A stretch of DNA of 64,000 bases, from the NCBI GenBank assembly GCA_028751875.1, contig CM054143.1:70199527-70263526 (forward strand), read 5' to 3'. A program made the position numbers and the translations under genes. The stretch's first letter is position 1. Each line of letters opens with the position of its first letter. A model generated the notes under the pieces. That model saw nothing but the letters and a program-made list of their open reading frames with translations, made no database searches and was not told the origin of the DNA. The DNA comes from Rapana venosa (taxonomy: Eukaryota; Mollusca; Gastropoda; Neogastropoda; Muricidae). This document shows, piece by piece, positions 34,250 to 46,671 of the stretch.

Positions 34250-35232
34250 GTAGGTAGCAGCAGCCAAAATTTTATATAGCATTTGTGTACATAAAAATGA
34301 TATTTTTGAAAAGAACTTTTTAAAACAAACACAACAAAAAAAGAATTATGTCTCTATCTCTATTTTTTCAAAAGTTATGGGTGTCTAAAGATGGCGGTAC
34401 ATTTTTCAGCCATTTTAACTGTATGGAAGCCTTATTTGGAAAGGACCTGTTGTGGAAAGCACTACAATCAACCCACAAAAATTTCCACATACAAATGTCT
34501 ATAATAAAAATAATACCACAAAAAAAGAATCCAGCTCTCTATCTTGAAGGGTAAAAAGATAACTATTTAAAATTTGCCTCATCGTGTGATTGGCCGTTTT
34601 ACCTCAAATTGCACGATAATCCATGTTTGAGGTCCAACAGGTTTGATAATATAGCATCTAATGACTACATTTTTACATTGCTTAATAGATCAGCATACAT
34701 AGATTATGTCCAATTTTTCTAGGGCTAATACAAGACCAAATGTTTACCAAATATTGGGGTCTACTTTTTGCCAAAAACCCTAAATGCCGATGCGACGGAC
34801 CAACAAGACAGTAACAATGGTAGATTTCATTAATAACTTTTGAAACCTGTATAGATATGGGACATGAAATTTGGGTGGTGTACAATGTGACCCGTTTTTA
34901 CAAAAGGAGTCTTAAGTATAATTGGTCAAAATGAGTTGTACATATTTCTGAAATCAACAGATCATTACCTTTCTTTGATGTATGTTACCATTATTCTACC
35001 TATAAAATTGGCAAAGTTAATGTGTTTGAAATGGTGACACAGCCATTTCACATTCTGAGAAAACGGGTTTAAAGTTTTTTCACCACTCTAAGCTAACTAA
35101 CACCTAGCATCGGGTACTTCAATTCAATGATGATAGCCAAATTTGGCATGCTGTAAAACACCCCATTTCACAGCATCAGACAAAAAATCATGTATATATT
35201 GACTGTCAATGCTGTTATTTTAGCTCAACAAC

Positions 35233-35233
<1 letters not shown>
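34250..35233 (+). repeat. Segment S, copy 3 (U2)
   Basis: TAGGTAGCAGCAGCCAAAAT follows CCCTTAG. The segment is colinear with 26815-27833, including AAGATGGCGGTAC at about 34388 and GGACCTGTTGTGGAAAGC. Confidence 0.65.
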
Positions 35234-35266
<33 letters not shown>

Positions 35267-35620
35267 ACACAAGACTGCATGTAAAAAAAACAATACAGTA
35301 CTACATTCATTTTCCTTGACTCAAAACAATCAAAAAACACACACACACACACACACACAGATTACTTATTCATTACCCTTGAAAGAAAAAAATGATCTTT
35401 TAAAAATAGAGAAAAAAACACACGCACGCGAGTGCGTGCGTGGGGGAGGATGAGAAAAAAAAGCTGTATAAACTTTAATCTTTTTACTCTCAATAAAGAT
35501 CATTTTGACTTGATCATATTCAACCACACACACACACACACACACACAGCACACACACACACCACACACACACACACAAGTTTCAATCGTGTTTAACAAC
35601 AACCCCACACACAAACACAC
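35234..35620. repeat. Poly-C tract and CA microsatellites (U2)
   Basis: A 31-nt C run at 35234-35264, a CA run at 35338-35359, CACGCACGCGAGTGCGTGCG near 35419, then CA tracts at 35525-35578. His/Cys frames across them are repeat products. Confidence 0.9.
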
Positions 35621-36147
35621 ACAATGACAGTCAAGTAATTTAAACCATTCCCACTTTATCTCATGTCCTGCACTAACAATGAAATGCTAAAAGTCCCTCT
35701 CCCCATATGTCATCTGAAACAGATCTAGATCTTCAGCTTTGATCTGTATGCATAGCCATTATTATTAACATAGCAATGCAGGTACCAGCGCTTCTACTCT
35801 AACCATTGACCCTAACACACAATCGAAAGTTCCCCATTTCTTCAAGCCAACACCGAAGTTACCATTAGGCTTTCATCAGATCAGGACGTTTTATTTTTTG
35901 TCTTCCACAAGATAGCAGCAATAATTTGGTAAATAATACACCGGTTTGTACCAGATCTGCATTGGCAGAGTGGAAGATCAGCTAGAAATGAGCCATAATG
36001 CCCAATAACTTTGCAAACTTTTCTTCCGTCTTTCTCACACAACTGAGTAGCTTCGGCCTTTCAGCTTCATGCAAAAACATTACAAAATTCCACAAGACCT
36101 TCACTAATAAGGATAATCAGTTTTTCAGACTGTCTCACATAAACATT
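35621..36147. other. U2 copy of the 28191-28760 region, indel-rich
   Basis: Matches U1 through GCAGGTACCAGCGCTTCTAC and CAACTGAGTA. Minus-strand frames seen in U1 are broken. It ends at the A/T-only block. Confidence 0.55.
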
Positions 36148-38418
36148 TCTTTTTAATTAAAAAAATTAATAAAAAAATAATAATATAAATAATAATTAAA
36201 AAAAATTAATAATAATTAAAATTTAAATTAATTTTTAAATTTTTTAATAAAATTTAATTAAATTCTAAAATATAAAATTTTTTATAAATTAAAAAATTTT
36301 AAAATTAAAATATATATAAATTTAATTATATAAATTTTATATTATAATATTATTTTAAATAAAAAATCTTATTAAATACTTTTTTAAAATTATTAATAAA
36401 AATATTTATATTTTTTTAAAATTTTAATATTAAAATTTTTTAAATTATTTTATATAATTATTTTTATTAAATAACATAAAAATTTTTATATATTTTATTA
36501 TATTTTTATAAATAAAAAATGTATTACAATATAAATATAAAAAAAATAAATAAAAAATATAATATAAATTTTAAAAATTTATTTAATAATTATAAATAAA
36601 AGAAATTATAAATTATTAATTTAATTTATAATAAATAAAAGTAACTTTTTTATATATTTTAATTAATTATAAAATAATAAACTTTTTTATTTTTTATATT
36701 TTAAATTTTATTATAATTAAAAAAATTTTAATTAAAAAATTTAATTAATTATTTTAACTAATATTATTAAATTAATTAATAATATATATATTTTATTTAA
36801 AATTATAATAAAATAATTTTTAAAAAATTTTTTAAATTAATTTTTAATAATAATTAAATATTATATAATAATATATAATTATTATAAAACAAATTTTAAT
36901 TAAATAAATAATATTAAATTTTAAATAATTTTTTATTAAATATATTTATATTATATATAATTTTTTTATATAATAAATTATAAATAATAATATATTAATA
37001 ATAATATAATTTATTAAATTATTTAAAATAAATTTATATTATATACATTATTAATATAAATTATTTTTTAATTTTTTATATTAAAATTAATTGAATTAAT
37101 TTATTAATAATTTTTTTTAATTATATATAAAAAATTTAAAATATAATTATTAGTATCTAATATTTAAGACTTTTTAAAAAAATTTTAAATTTGTTAAATT
37201 AATAATATTTTTTATATACAATTATACTATTAATAAATAAAAAAAAAATGATAATTAATAAATTTATATTTTTATATTTTAATAAATAAAATAATATATT
37301 ATTTATAAATTAATTAATTATTTTAAAAAATTTTTTTAATTAATATAAATATTAAATAAAATATTTAATATAAAAAAAAAATAAAATATTTTATAAAATT
37401 AAATTATTTAAAAAAAATAAATTAATTAATTTTTAAAAATAAATTACATAAAATAATTTAAATAAAAAAAAATTATTTATTATATTTAATAAAAAAATTA
37501 TATAACTTTTTATTAATAAATTATTAATAAATAATAAAATTAATATTTAATTTAATAATTTAAAATATATTATAAATAAAATTAAATTTTTTTATAAATT
37601 ATTTATATATTAAAATTAAAAATAATTTCAATCATAAATAAAAAATAATTAAATATTTAAAAAAAAAACGAATAATAATTTTTAAAATAAAAATAATAAT
37701 ATAATTATTATATAAAAAAAAAAATAATAATATATTTTATTAAAATTTAAATATTATATTAAACTTAAATTTTATTAAAAATTTAATAAATTTATATTAA
37801 TTATATAAACTAATAATTATAATTTAAAAAAAAATAATATATTAATTTTTATTAAATATATTTTATTATAAAATTATTAAAAACTATTAAAATTTAAATA
37901 AAAAATTTAAAATAATAATTAATAATTTATAATAAATAAATATAATAAATTTTATATAATTATATAAAATATAAAAAAATTTATTTTTATTTAAATTTAT
38001 TTTATAATATATAAATAAATTATGTAATAAATTTTAAAAATATTATTAATATAAATTTTATTTTAAAACTTAAATATAATTTAGTTTTATAAAATAAAAT
38101 ATAATAAATATTAAATTTATTAAATATATATATTTAAAAATAAACCCCTATTTAATATTATTATTTTAAATTATTCATTATTTTATATAATAAAATATAT
38201 AAATATATATATTTAAATTTAAAAAGATTAAATTAATTTTATAAAAATTTATTAGATTAAAAATTAAATAAAAAATAAAAAAAAAATTATAAATCTTTTA
38301 ATTAATAATAAATAAATTAATATTTTTTAAAAAAATTAATAAAAATATATTATTTAAATAATAAAATTAAATAATAATTTAAAATTAAAAAAAAATACTT
38401 ATAATTAATTATTAATAA
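36148..38418. repeat. A/T-only block of about 2.27 kb
   Basis: Essentially only A and T, with a few scattered C or G. Short words such as AATTAAT, TTTAAA and ATAATA recur without a fixed period. It splits a sequence that is contiguous in U1 (ATAAACATTTACTTTTTACCC at about 28762): the left edge reads ATAAACATTTCTTTTTAA and the right edge ACCCATAAATGTTCAAAGAG. No gene. It may be a real AT-rich expansion or a low-quality consensus stretch. Confidence 0.8.
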
Positions 38419-39028
38419 CCCATAAATGTTCAAAGAGAAACGTGATGCAAGTCCCATCCAATGTCTATGGGAGTGAAAAGTAAATTTGATAAAAGCCACA
38501 AACAATGTTAGACTCCACAATCTTCTCTTTTTGCGGGGAAGATGTACTTTTCATGACGTGAACACATTCATCCTTTCAACTCTTGCCTGTGGATTGCTCA
38601 TGATGGGCTCACCAGCAAAATTTATAACTATGAAATCAAATTCACCTTTAACCAATCTTTCCTCTGCACATCCAACCCTCTTGGTACCAAGAATCCAGTT
38701 TGCAAAATGAAAATTTACTCAAAAGGAAGTCAAGAGCCTAAAAAGTAATGGTCATTCTAGATTTGCAAACTGACCACAGCCATCTTCCAGAGAGAAATGG
38801 ACTTTCTTCGTTGGTAAACTTCCTGTGTGTTTTGGTTGATCACTTTTTCTGAGAAGAAATGAATGATGGATGAATGTTTCTGCTATCCAATCCTGTTTAT
38901 TGACACAACAGCCAATTCTAATCGAAAGAAACTGCAAAAAAAACAATTTTAATTACAAAGAGTACAAGAGAGTATTAAACAGGAACCCGCTAGAAGCAGA
39001 ACAGTTTCACCCATGCACTGAACATAAC
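38419..39028. other. U2 intron-like spacer, resumes after the A/T block
   Basis: Colinear with 28775-29377. GAAACGTGATGCAAGTCCC marks the restart. A minus-strand frame at 38752-38946 partly overlaps the possible short exon noted in U1. Confidence 0.5.
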
Positions 39029-39755
39029 TCTAGCCTTTCTGTCACAGCTCTCAACGTGCTTTCCCAAACTCTCATCATCGGCCTTGCGTGATATTCAGAG
39101 GTGCAATGCTGTGATTCCGCCCAAGGCTGAAGAGGGTGGAGGATATTCTTCAGCATGTATCTGCAACACAGACCAAAACAATTTAACATACTCGTTCTTC
39201 AACAGAACCTGTGAGGTTTCATTATACTCAAGGATCAAGTGCGCATACAACCACTACCAACTTCACCAAGGAGGCAGCCACACTGCATCTTACAGGGATT
39301 ATGTCTACACACCAAGATGCAGTTGCAAATAACTGTCATTAATACAACTGAAATGCAATGGCTTATTTAACTCTCCCTTAAAGCTTGTAATTCTGTGCAT
39401 GTGACTACACCAATGGAGGCCTCAAATCAGATCCGACTCCTCACCTTAATGAAAATTAATTCATGAATGACCCAGGGGGCTGGAAGAAGAAAGGACTTTG
39501 CAGCCGTGGGATGTGGACTGAACTCTTCAGCTTCCTGTCCCAGTTTTTTCCTGCAGTCAACAGCGGCACACAAGAAATACAGCGCTTGCTCAGTATTGGT
39601 CTGGAAAACATTGGAGCGGGATTCTTCCATTCACATGCACTGACACTGGAGAATGGGGTTCCTTGCCACAGACACCAATGCTCAAACCCTCCCACACAAA
39701 AAAGCTGCGCATTCTTGCCACGCTTCAGTGGTGCGTGTGTGCAGTCAGAATTCAA
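39029..39755 (-). CDS. Two spliced terminal exons of an unidentified host gene (U2)
   Basis: Paralogue of 29378-30103. The upstream exon ends at 39445 before GTGAGG; the next begins at 39160 after TGTGTTGCAG. The upstream exon in one frame reads NVFQTNTEQALYFLCAAVDC, then RKKLGQEAE, better preserved than in U1. The downstream exon starts YMLKN, is frameshifted inside, and regains EYHAR. The donor at its end reads GAGTTATG instead of the GTAAGT of U1. Two copies with intact first-junction splice signals but different indels suggest either recent duplication or two noisy versions of one locus. Confidence 0.45.
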
Positions 39756-39825
39756 GTGGAGTACAAGGGTTCCATTTCTTCACTACACACCTTCCAGGCC
39801 TTCACACTGAAACGCTGCTGTGCAA

Positions 39826-39935
39826 GAGAGCTGCCCCTGGCAAAAGCTCTTTAAAAAAAAAAAATATATATATATATATATAAAAAAGAGTAAAAATGGG
39901 TGGCACTCTCTTGTGACGCAGACCTGCCTACCCCA
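39826..39935 (+). mobile_element. SINE body fragment
   Basis: AGAGCTGCCCCTGGCAAAAG, an A-rich linker with an (AT)n run, and GGGTGGCACTCTCTTGTGAC match the middle of the SINE at 26005-26418. The tRNA head and the tail are missing. It begins where U1/U2 homology stops. Confidence 0.6.
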
Positions 39936-40445
39936 GTAAAAGAAAAATAGAATTTGAACAGACCCAGACGGCCTTAGCCTGCCACGGATTTTGGCTTATA
40001 AATAAATATAGGAAAATCATATTTGCCAGGGAATTTTCACAACAAATGGGCGACTGCTGGAGAAAAAAAAATTGTGAATTAAATTCTGAACTAATGTACC
40101 CATAAAAGTATATTCTCTTAAAAGGAAAATGAACAATGTAGATTAAAATACTGTAAAAGTATCCTTAGTATATTACTTTTATTAGTATGCTTTAAGAAAG
40201 TTACGACCTATAATATAAAGAATGTACTTTTGCAAAGTCAGGACACATGACCAACATTCCGGAAAAGAGCTCGTGGCAGTGTGAGAGACATGGTTTATCT
40301 GTCATTCCAGAACAGCAAATGCCGCAGGCTAAAGGTTATTATATAATACACTATAGCCAGTACAGGGTTCATTCAAACCTCTCCGTATAAAATTCAGACT
40401 TTTTCAGATGTTTAAGTGAAACAATCTCTCCTCTCACAGCGCGCA
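39936..40445. other. U2 spacer after the 5.7-kb segment
   Basis: CCTTAG at 39972-39977 is the right boundary; from there the sequence is colinear with U3 from 54200 (GATTTTGGCTTATAAATAAA). No gene. Confidence 0.6.
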
Positions 40446-40680
40446 GGCATCACACACACACACACACACACCACACACACAACAGACAGCAAGCACGTCC
40501 ACACACACATGCATGCACATACACACACCACATTCACTTGCTCACTCTCTCGCTTACAGTTACACACACACAGTGACACACACAGTGACACGACACCAGA
40601 CACACACACAGTGACACACACACACAAGTGACACATAGTGACAAACACACACACACACAGACACACACACACACACAGAG
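40446..40680. repeat. CA microsatellite with GTGACA interruptions
   Basis: CA runs separated by AGTGACA, forming a loose higher-order repeat of about 12-14 bp. The U3 paralogue (54696-54862) has a different arrangement. Confidence 0.9.
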
Positions 40681-41800
40681 CAAATGCATTGCTTATTCAA
40701 TATATCATCTGTGAGAGAGATAAGATATTACATGAATTATATATAATACACGTAAGGTCTATGAATTGCCAAATTTTGTTTTGGGTGGCAATCAATGATT
40801 GATAGAGCACAACATGGGTAGGCTACAAATACATTATACAATTAATATGATATTTACTGCCTGAATCACACCTCCATGAATTTCTTACCTACTTAAACAC
40901 TTACATAACATCTGACTCTGACTCCGAGTTACTGTCAAAATGTTATGGTCATGCTGTAGTGTAGATCTTTATAGTTTTTATAGTGAGAAACTGAGATTAG
41001 TTCACTAAGTTCAGGTTTAGACATAACGTCTTCAGTTTTTCATTTAAAAACGCAACAACAACAGCCACATTCATACATGTATACATCTGAACAAAGTTGG
41101 ATACCACATCTACTCAGTAAAGGAGCCATGTCTTATTTTCGTTACAACTGCTTTACTGGTCATGTTCTAGCAAATCCAACTCCCCAGATACATACAAAAA
41201 TTTAATCAAATAGAAGCAAATACAGGGAAATTACGAGGTAAGCAGAAAAAATTGTCTGCAAAGATGAACGAAAGTAACCCAAAAAAAAATTACTGGGGAA
41301 AAAAAAAACTTGTTGGTATTTTCCGCCCATTTGTAATAAAAGAAATGAAAAACGGGCTGCGATTGGGGGGAAAGTTAGAGGCCCCCGGAAAAGTCAAAAA
41401 CCTTTTTTTGGGTTTTTGGTTTTTTTTGATTTCAAATTTCCAGCGGGGCCTATTTCAAGAATCTGTGAATTTTGGGGTTTTTTCCCTTTTTGGTGAAATT
41501 TTACTGGCGTTAAATTTTGTGTTTGGATTTTATTTTTGGTTGGGGAAATCTGTCTTTATTCTTCCCAATTATTTTGGGTTTTGGAAAGGGGGAGTTGGAG
41601 AAAGGGGAAGGTGTGTTTTGAGGATGGTGACAAGGGACAATGAAATTTTTTTATTTCAAGGATTAATTAAATAAGCATTTCATTTTCCCTTTTTCCCCCA
41701 ATCCAGTCCCCCCCGAAAGGGTTACATTTTAAATTAAAAAACCCCAATACTTTATTCTCAAAAACCCATTTGGGGGAAACAAAGGGAAAAAACCCCTTTT
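40681..41800. other. U2 spacer, no confirmed gene
   Basis: Colinear with 54863-55828. A 140-codon plus-strand frame at 41252-41674 is Phe/Gly-rich because of T and G runs and is not preserved in U3. On the minus strand AAATGGGCGGAAAATACC near 41330 matches a possible start in U3 (55423). Confidence 0.5.
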
Positions 41801-42080
41801 CAACCCCCCCCCCCCCCCCCAAAAAAAAACCAAAAACAACAAACAAAAAAAAAAAAAACCCCCCAAAAAAACCCAAAAAAACAACAAAAAAAAAACCCCA
41901 AAAAAATAAAAAAACCCCAAAAGACACCCCCCCCCCCCAAAAAAAACCCCCAAAACCAAAACCAAAACAAACAAACAAAATTTTTTAAAATAAAACCAAA
42001 GGGGGGAAAAAAAAAGGGGAAAAAAAAGGAAAAAAAACAAAAAAAAATAGAAACCAAAACAAAAAAAAATAACAAAAAAA
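41801..42080. repeat. Block composed almost only of A and C (U2)
   Basis: Alternating runs of A (3-14) and C (2-18), with very little G or T. The same block with the same order of long C runs is present at 55829-56090 in U3. Lys/Pro and Phe/Gly frames through it are artefacts. Confidence 0.8.
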
Positions 42081-43190
42081 AATTTAAATAAGTCTAAAAA
42101 AAAAACATCAAAACCCTTGAAAAATGGTACACATCCCCTTGGGTTACTTTAACAATAAGATATTGAAATAGGGCATTCATAAAACCCTTAAGTAAAAACC
42201 CTTGACAACCCCAAATAAAGTTTTAAAAAAATGAAGTATAAACCCTTTTTCGGGGATACCCCCAAAACTATAACCCAAAATGATAAAAGGTAGGAGAGAA
42301 GAAGGAGGGAAAAAGGGAGCGGAAGGAGAGAGAGAGGGGAGAGGGTTGTGTGTGAGGTTTTGTGTGTGTGTGTGGTGTGGGTGTGTTGTGGGGTGTTGTG
42401 GTGTGTGTGTGTGTCAAAGAAAATATAAAATTTTTAATTTCCCAAAAAACGGTACACCATCCCCTTCCGGGGGGGTATGGAGGGGCTGGGGGGAGGGGGG
42501 GGGGAGATATCCAGGGGAAACCTGACCGATCTGGGAGGGTTTTTAATTTTTTTAACCCCCCCCCAAAAAAACAATAATCTATCATTTTTAAATTTTTGGG
42601 TTTAAAATGTTGTTTTGGGCCCTTTTCACCCTGGGGAAAGCTTCAAAATAGAAGGGAAAATTTGCTGTTTTTGTAAAATTTAAAAGAAATGAAGCTAAAA
42701 CCGTTGGGGTTTTTCATTACAGTTTTACTTTTTTAACCTCAATGTGTGGGGTGGAGGAAGGGGTTTGCCCCAAGAAAGAATTGGGGGTGTTTTGTTTTTT
42801 AATCAAGACAATTGTGTTTTTTTTTTGTGTATGTATTTTATTTTAGTATGTATTTTATTTGTATGGAGTTTTTTTTTGGTGTGTTGGGTGTGTGTGTGGG
42901 GGTGGTGTGTTTTGTGTGTGTGTGGGGAGTGTGTGTGTGTGTGTGTTGTTTTGGGGTATGTATGAATGTATGTATGTATTTTAAAAAAGTTTTTTTTAAT
43001 GTTGTGTGGGGTGTATGTATGAAAGTATGTTGTGTATTTATGTATGTTGTATGTATGTATGTATGTTGTATGTATGTATGAAATTGTAGTATGTATGTTG
43101 TTTTTGTGTTTTTGTATGTATGTGTGTTTCCATTTGAATTTTTACAAATCTTTTAAAATTGTAACGGGTGCATTTTGAAAAACTAGGATA
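42081..43190. repeat. TG and TATG microsatellite-rich tract (U2)
   Basis: TG runs at 42359-42416 and 42880-42958, and a TATG/TGTA-type tetranucleotide array at 42955-43130. Colinear with 56091-56900 in U3, where the tetranucleotide array is almost absent. Confidence 0.75.
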
Positions 43191-43330
43191 AATTGAAACC
43201 CATTTGATTTTTTTTTGAAAAGATTTTGGGGTTTTTTTGTATCCATTCCATGTATTTTTCCATTATTATTATTATTATTTTTTTATGATGTATAATTTAA
43301 AAAAAGAAAAATAATATTTGGTTGTGGTTT
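43191..43330 (+). mobile_element. CR1-like LINE 3' end fragment with ATT tail (U2)
   Basis: CCCATTTGATTTTTTTTGAA, then sequence ending in (ATT)n, matches the 3' terminus of the CR1-like LINE in degraded form. The U3 copy at 56915-57015 is clearer (TTTGCAAGATATAGGGC). Confidence 0.5.
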
Positions 43331-44340
43331 AGGGTGCATGTTGTATGGGGTTTGGTGGGTGGGGTGTGTGGTGTGTGGGGTGTGTGGTTGTTGTGTGTGT
43401 GGTGTGTGTGTTGTTGTGTGTTTTGAGAAAAATTTGTGAGGAAAAAAAAAAAAAAAGTGGCAGGTAACCAGTTACAACTTCATTCTCATCTTAAAAATGT
43501 TTTTAGTCCAAGATTAGGGGGAAAAAAATTGTCTACAGGATAAAACTTTGAAAGCAGCATTTGGGGAATTTTGAGAAAGGCCAGCCTTTGGCCGACCTGA
43601 CTGAGTTTCACAACACACACACACACACCACAACACACACACACACAACACACACAAATTTATATTATATATTATATATATTTTTAATATATTTTTATAT
43701 TATATATATTATATATATTTTTATATTATATAGTTAGGGTTTAGGGTTTGTTTTGGTTTGGTTGTTATTCAAGTGCAGATCTAAAAAGGGGTTTGTGTGG
43801 TGTTGTGTGTGTGTGTGTGTGTGTTGTGGGGTTTTGTGGTGTTGGTGTGTGTGTGGTTTTTGTTTTGTGGTTTTTGTGTGTATGTGTTGTCATGCTGTCT
43901 TTCAGTTAAAAAACAGATTTTTTTGGCTTTGTTTTTTTTTTGGGGGGTCTGGTGGGGTTTTTTCTCTTCTTTTAGGAGTTTCCATTGTGTTGTTTTTTGT
44001 TGTTGTTTTTTTTTAGGAGAGGTGGTTTGGGTTTTTTTTCATTTCATTTCCCCCTTTGTTTTTTTTGGTTTTACATAGATAAATTTTTTTTTGGTGTTTT
44101 TGTTTGTTTCAGCAAAAAACACCATTCACCGGATTTCTGACGCATTGGGCAGGACACGTTGAAGCTCCCCTTTTTGGGAAAGGGCAAATTCCTTTAGGTA
44201 ACTAAAAAAAAATTAAATTCTTTTATTTCGAGGCAATGGAATAATTTACCCCTGTCCTTTTTTTTTACATCCAGTTCCATGTGTTGCGGTTGTCAGTTTG
44301 TCCCATTCCCCCCAGCACACAAGGGCCACTCTTTCCCAAA
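43331..44340. repeat. TG/CA microsatellite tract with one TTAGGG-containing unit (U2)
   Basis: TG runs at 43345-43425 and 43810-43900, a CA run at 43611-43659, and a TATA-rich patch at 43660-43730. One composite unit (TAGGGTTTAGGGTTTG, then GTTATTCAAGTGCAGATC) lies at 43735-43795, against five in U3. No gene. Confidence 0.75.
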
Positions 44341-44500
44341 GGGGGAACCAGGTTAAAAATAATAATAAAAACAACAACAAAACAACAACAAAAATAATAA
44401 TAATAAAAATTTTATAATAATAATAATAAAAATAAAAATAATGATAATACTGGGATTTATATAGCCCCATATCTTGCATAAAAAAATCAAAGCACTTTTT
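44341..44500 (-). mobile_element. CR1-like LINE 3' end fragment with TTA tail (U2)
   Basis: Read on the minus strand: AAAGTGCTTTGATTTTTTTA, TGCAAGATATGGGGCTATA, then (TTA)n-type sequence. This is the same terminus as at 12040-12085, in the opposite orientation. Confidence 0.65.
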
Positions 44501-45590
44501 TTTATCCACTCTTTCCCACATGCAGCCGTTACAAAAAACAGTTTTTACACATTCAAATGCACAAACCACACACCACACCACAACAACACACACCCACGCA
44601 CGCACTCATGCAAAACAAACACACAGCACCACGCAGGAAGAACGCCATAAGGGTTATCATCCGTGGGTGAGGGGGGGGGTTTGGCTTTGAGGACGGAAAA
44701 AAAATGAGAGGGAAAAAGAGGGGAGAATTTGGTTTAAAATAAATGTTTTTTGGGCGGGTTTTTTAAAGCTTATAAGAAGGTTTTTGGAAAAAGGAGGAGA
44801 GGGGGGGGTTTGATGAGGCCCAGAATAGAGAAAGAGACAGAACGTGGCGGGTTTAAATTAGGTATTTTAAGAAAGGGGGTATCTGCAGCGGAGGGGGGAT
44901 GGGGTGTAAGGTGGAATTACAGAGGTGGAAAGGGCTGTTGGTGGAGGCATTTGAAAACAGGGGTATGTCTTATACCCCTAGTTTATTTATGGGCACGGGA
45001 AAACCAGAAAGGAGTCACAGAGAGGGAGTTTTTTGATTTTTTTTCTTTTGAGGACTAGTCGGCTGCGATTTTTGAAACGTTGAAGGGAGTGGATGTGTTT
45101 GGGGGAAAAACCGCCAGAGAAAATTTGCAATGTCAGGTGAGAGAATGAGAGAGTGATTTTGTTTGGATGTTGCTCATGGACAGGCACTTTGAACTGCCTG
45201 TGCGCTGTATTGATAGAGCACGACTGGCAGGTTTGGGGATGAACTTTTGCGGGAGAGTATGTTGTGAAAATGATCCCTAGATATTTACAGCATGGATAGG
45301 GGGAAAAGCGTATTGCTGAATTCGATTGAAGCGTTGTGATGGAAGAGAGTTGTGTTTAGTCCCTACAAAAAGGGTTTGGTTTTTATCTGCATTTAACTGT
45401 GGCCTAATTGTTCTGTATCATCCAATTTGGGTTCTTTGGGCAGTTTGACTGTAATCAAGAGAGAGGCAGATTTTAGGAGTATCCACTAAGAATTGAGGTT
45501 CTCAAAAAAAATGATGGTTTAAACGTGTGCGAAAATTTTTGCATGCTTTTCGCACCGGACCTTTTGGTTTTAGTCTCATCCTAAGGTTTG
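44501..45590. other. U2 spacer, no confirmed gene
   Basis: Colinear with 59076-60290. The plus-strand frame at 44750-45058 lies partly in poly-G/A and does not survive in U3. GAGAGAATGAGAGAGTGA and GATGTTGCTCA are shared landmarks. Confidence 0.5.
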
Positions 45591-46621
45591 TGTTGGGTTT
45601 TGTGTGTGTGTGTGGTGTGTGTGTGTTGTGTGTGTGTGTTTTGGCTGTGTGTGTGTGTTGTGTGTGTGGGGTGTGTGTTTTTAAGTCAAGTAAGTCAGGT
45701 CATGTAAAATTGTTATTTCGGGATGGACATTGAATAAGCAATACATTGCTTTTTTTCATCAAGCATCTATCTGGAACAAAAACAACTTGTCTTTCATCTA
45801 ACTACTTTTTTACATAACCAATAATAATAAACTAATCCAAAACAAAGAAAGAAAGAAAACACACACACACGGCGTTCACCAAAAACACACCCACGGCCTT
45901 AAAAAAAAACAAGCCCAAAACCCCCTCTTCAAAAACAAAAATGGAACCCCCATCCCCCTCCACAGAAAAATACACTGCATAATTTGGGTACCACATGCGG
46001 CGCGCGCACACACACACACACACACACGCGCGCCTGCGCCACGCAAAACACAAACACAACACAACACAACACAACTACAACAAACCAACACAACAAACAC
46101 AAAACAACACAAACCACACGCACGCACGCCCCGCACGCACGCACGCACCCCACAGCACGACGCACCCCACGCACCCCCAAAACCACACCCACACACACAC
46201 ACACAAAACACAAAACCCACACACACACCAACACACACAACACACACATCATACACATACTCACGTACATACACGCACACACATTTGTACTCAATAGATT
46301 TGGATTACAAGAAAATGAGAAAAAGAATAATAAAATATCAAACAAAATGATATCAGGTTACAATATTTACCCGTTCTTTCATGTTCATACTTTATAATTA
46401 AAGACAACCAACACACACCAAAAAGCCATGTAAACCCCCCCAAAAACAAACAAAATAATTAAAACAAGGAAACAAAGAACAAAGCATGCATGTGTGCGTG
46501 TGTGTGTGGGGTGTGTGTGCGTGTCGTTTGGCGGTGGTTTTGTGTGTGTGGGTGTTTAACTATAATTATGTAAATTGTGGGCGTTTGAGAGTTTTGTGAG
46601 TGGTGAGAGAGGGGTGTCTGT

Positions 46622-46671
<50 letters not shown>

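Noticed and set aside
36148..38418. Mitochondrial control-region or organelle insertion for the A/T block
   Set aside because: No flanking organelle genes or tRNAs and too little G/C for typical mitochondrial sequence.
40446..40680. Possible CRISPR-like array (spaced CACACA with GTGACA)
   Set aside because: Eukaryotic microsatellite; no constant repeat length, no unique spacers and no cas genes.
41667..42075. Phe/Gly-rich or Lys/Pro-rich frames
   Set aside because: Produced by the A/C block; no protein features.
43735..43760. Telomere or interstitial telomeric array (TTAGGG-like)
   Set aside because: Only two degenerate TAGGGTT words per unit, within TG tracts; not a TTAGGG array.
45876..46397. 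Frames of 100-138 codons on both strands rich in Cys/Val or His/Thr
   Set aside because: They are translations of CA/TG repeats; all six frames stay open in such DNA.
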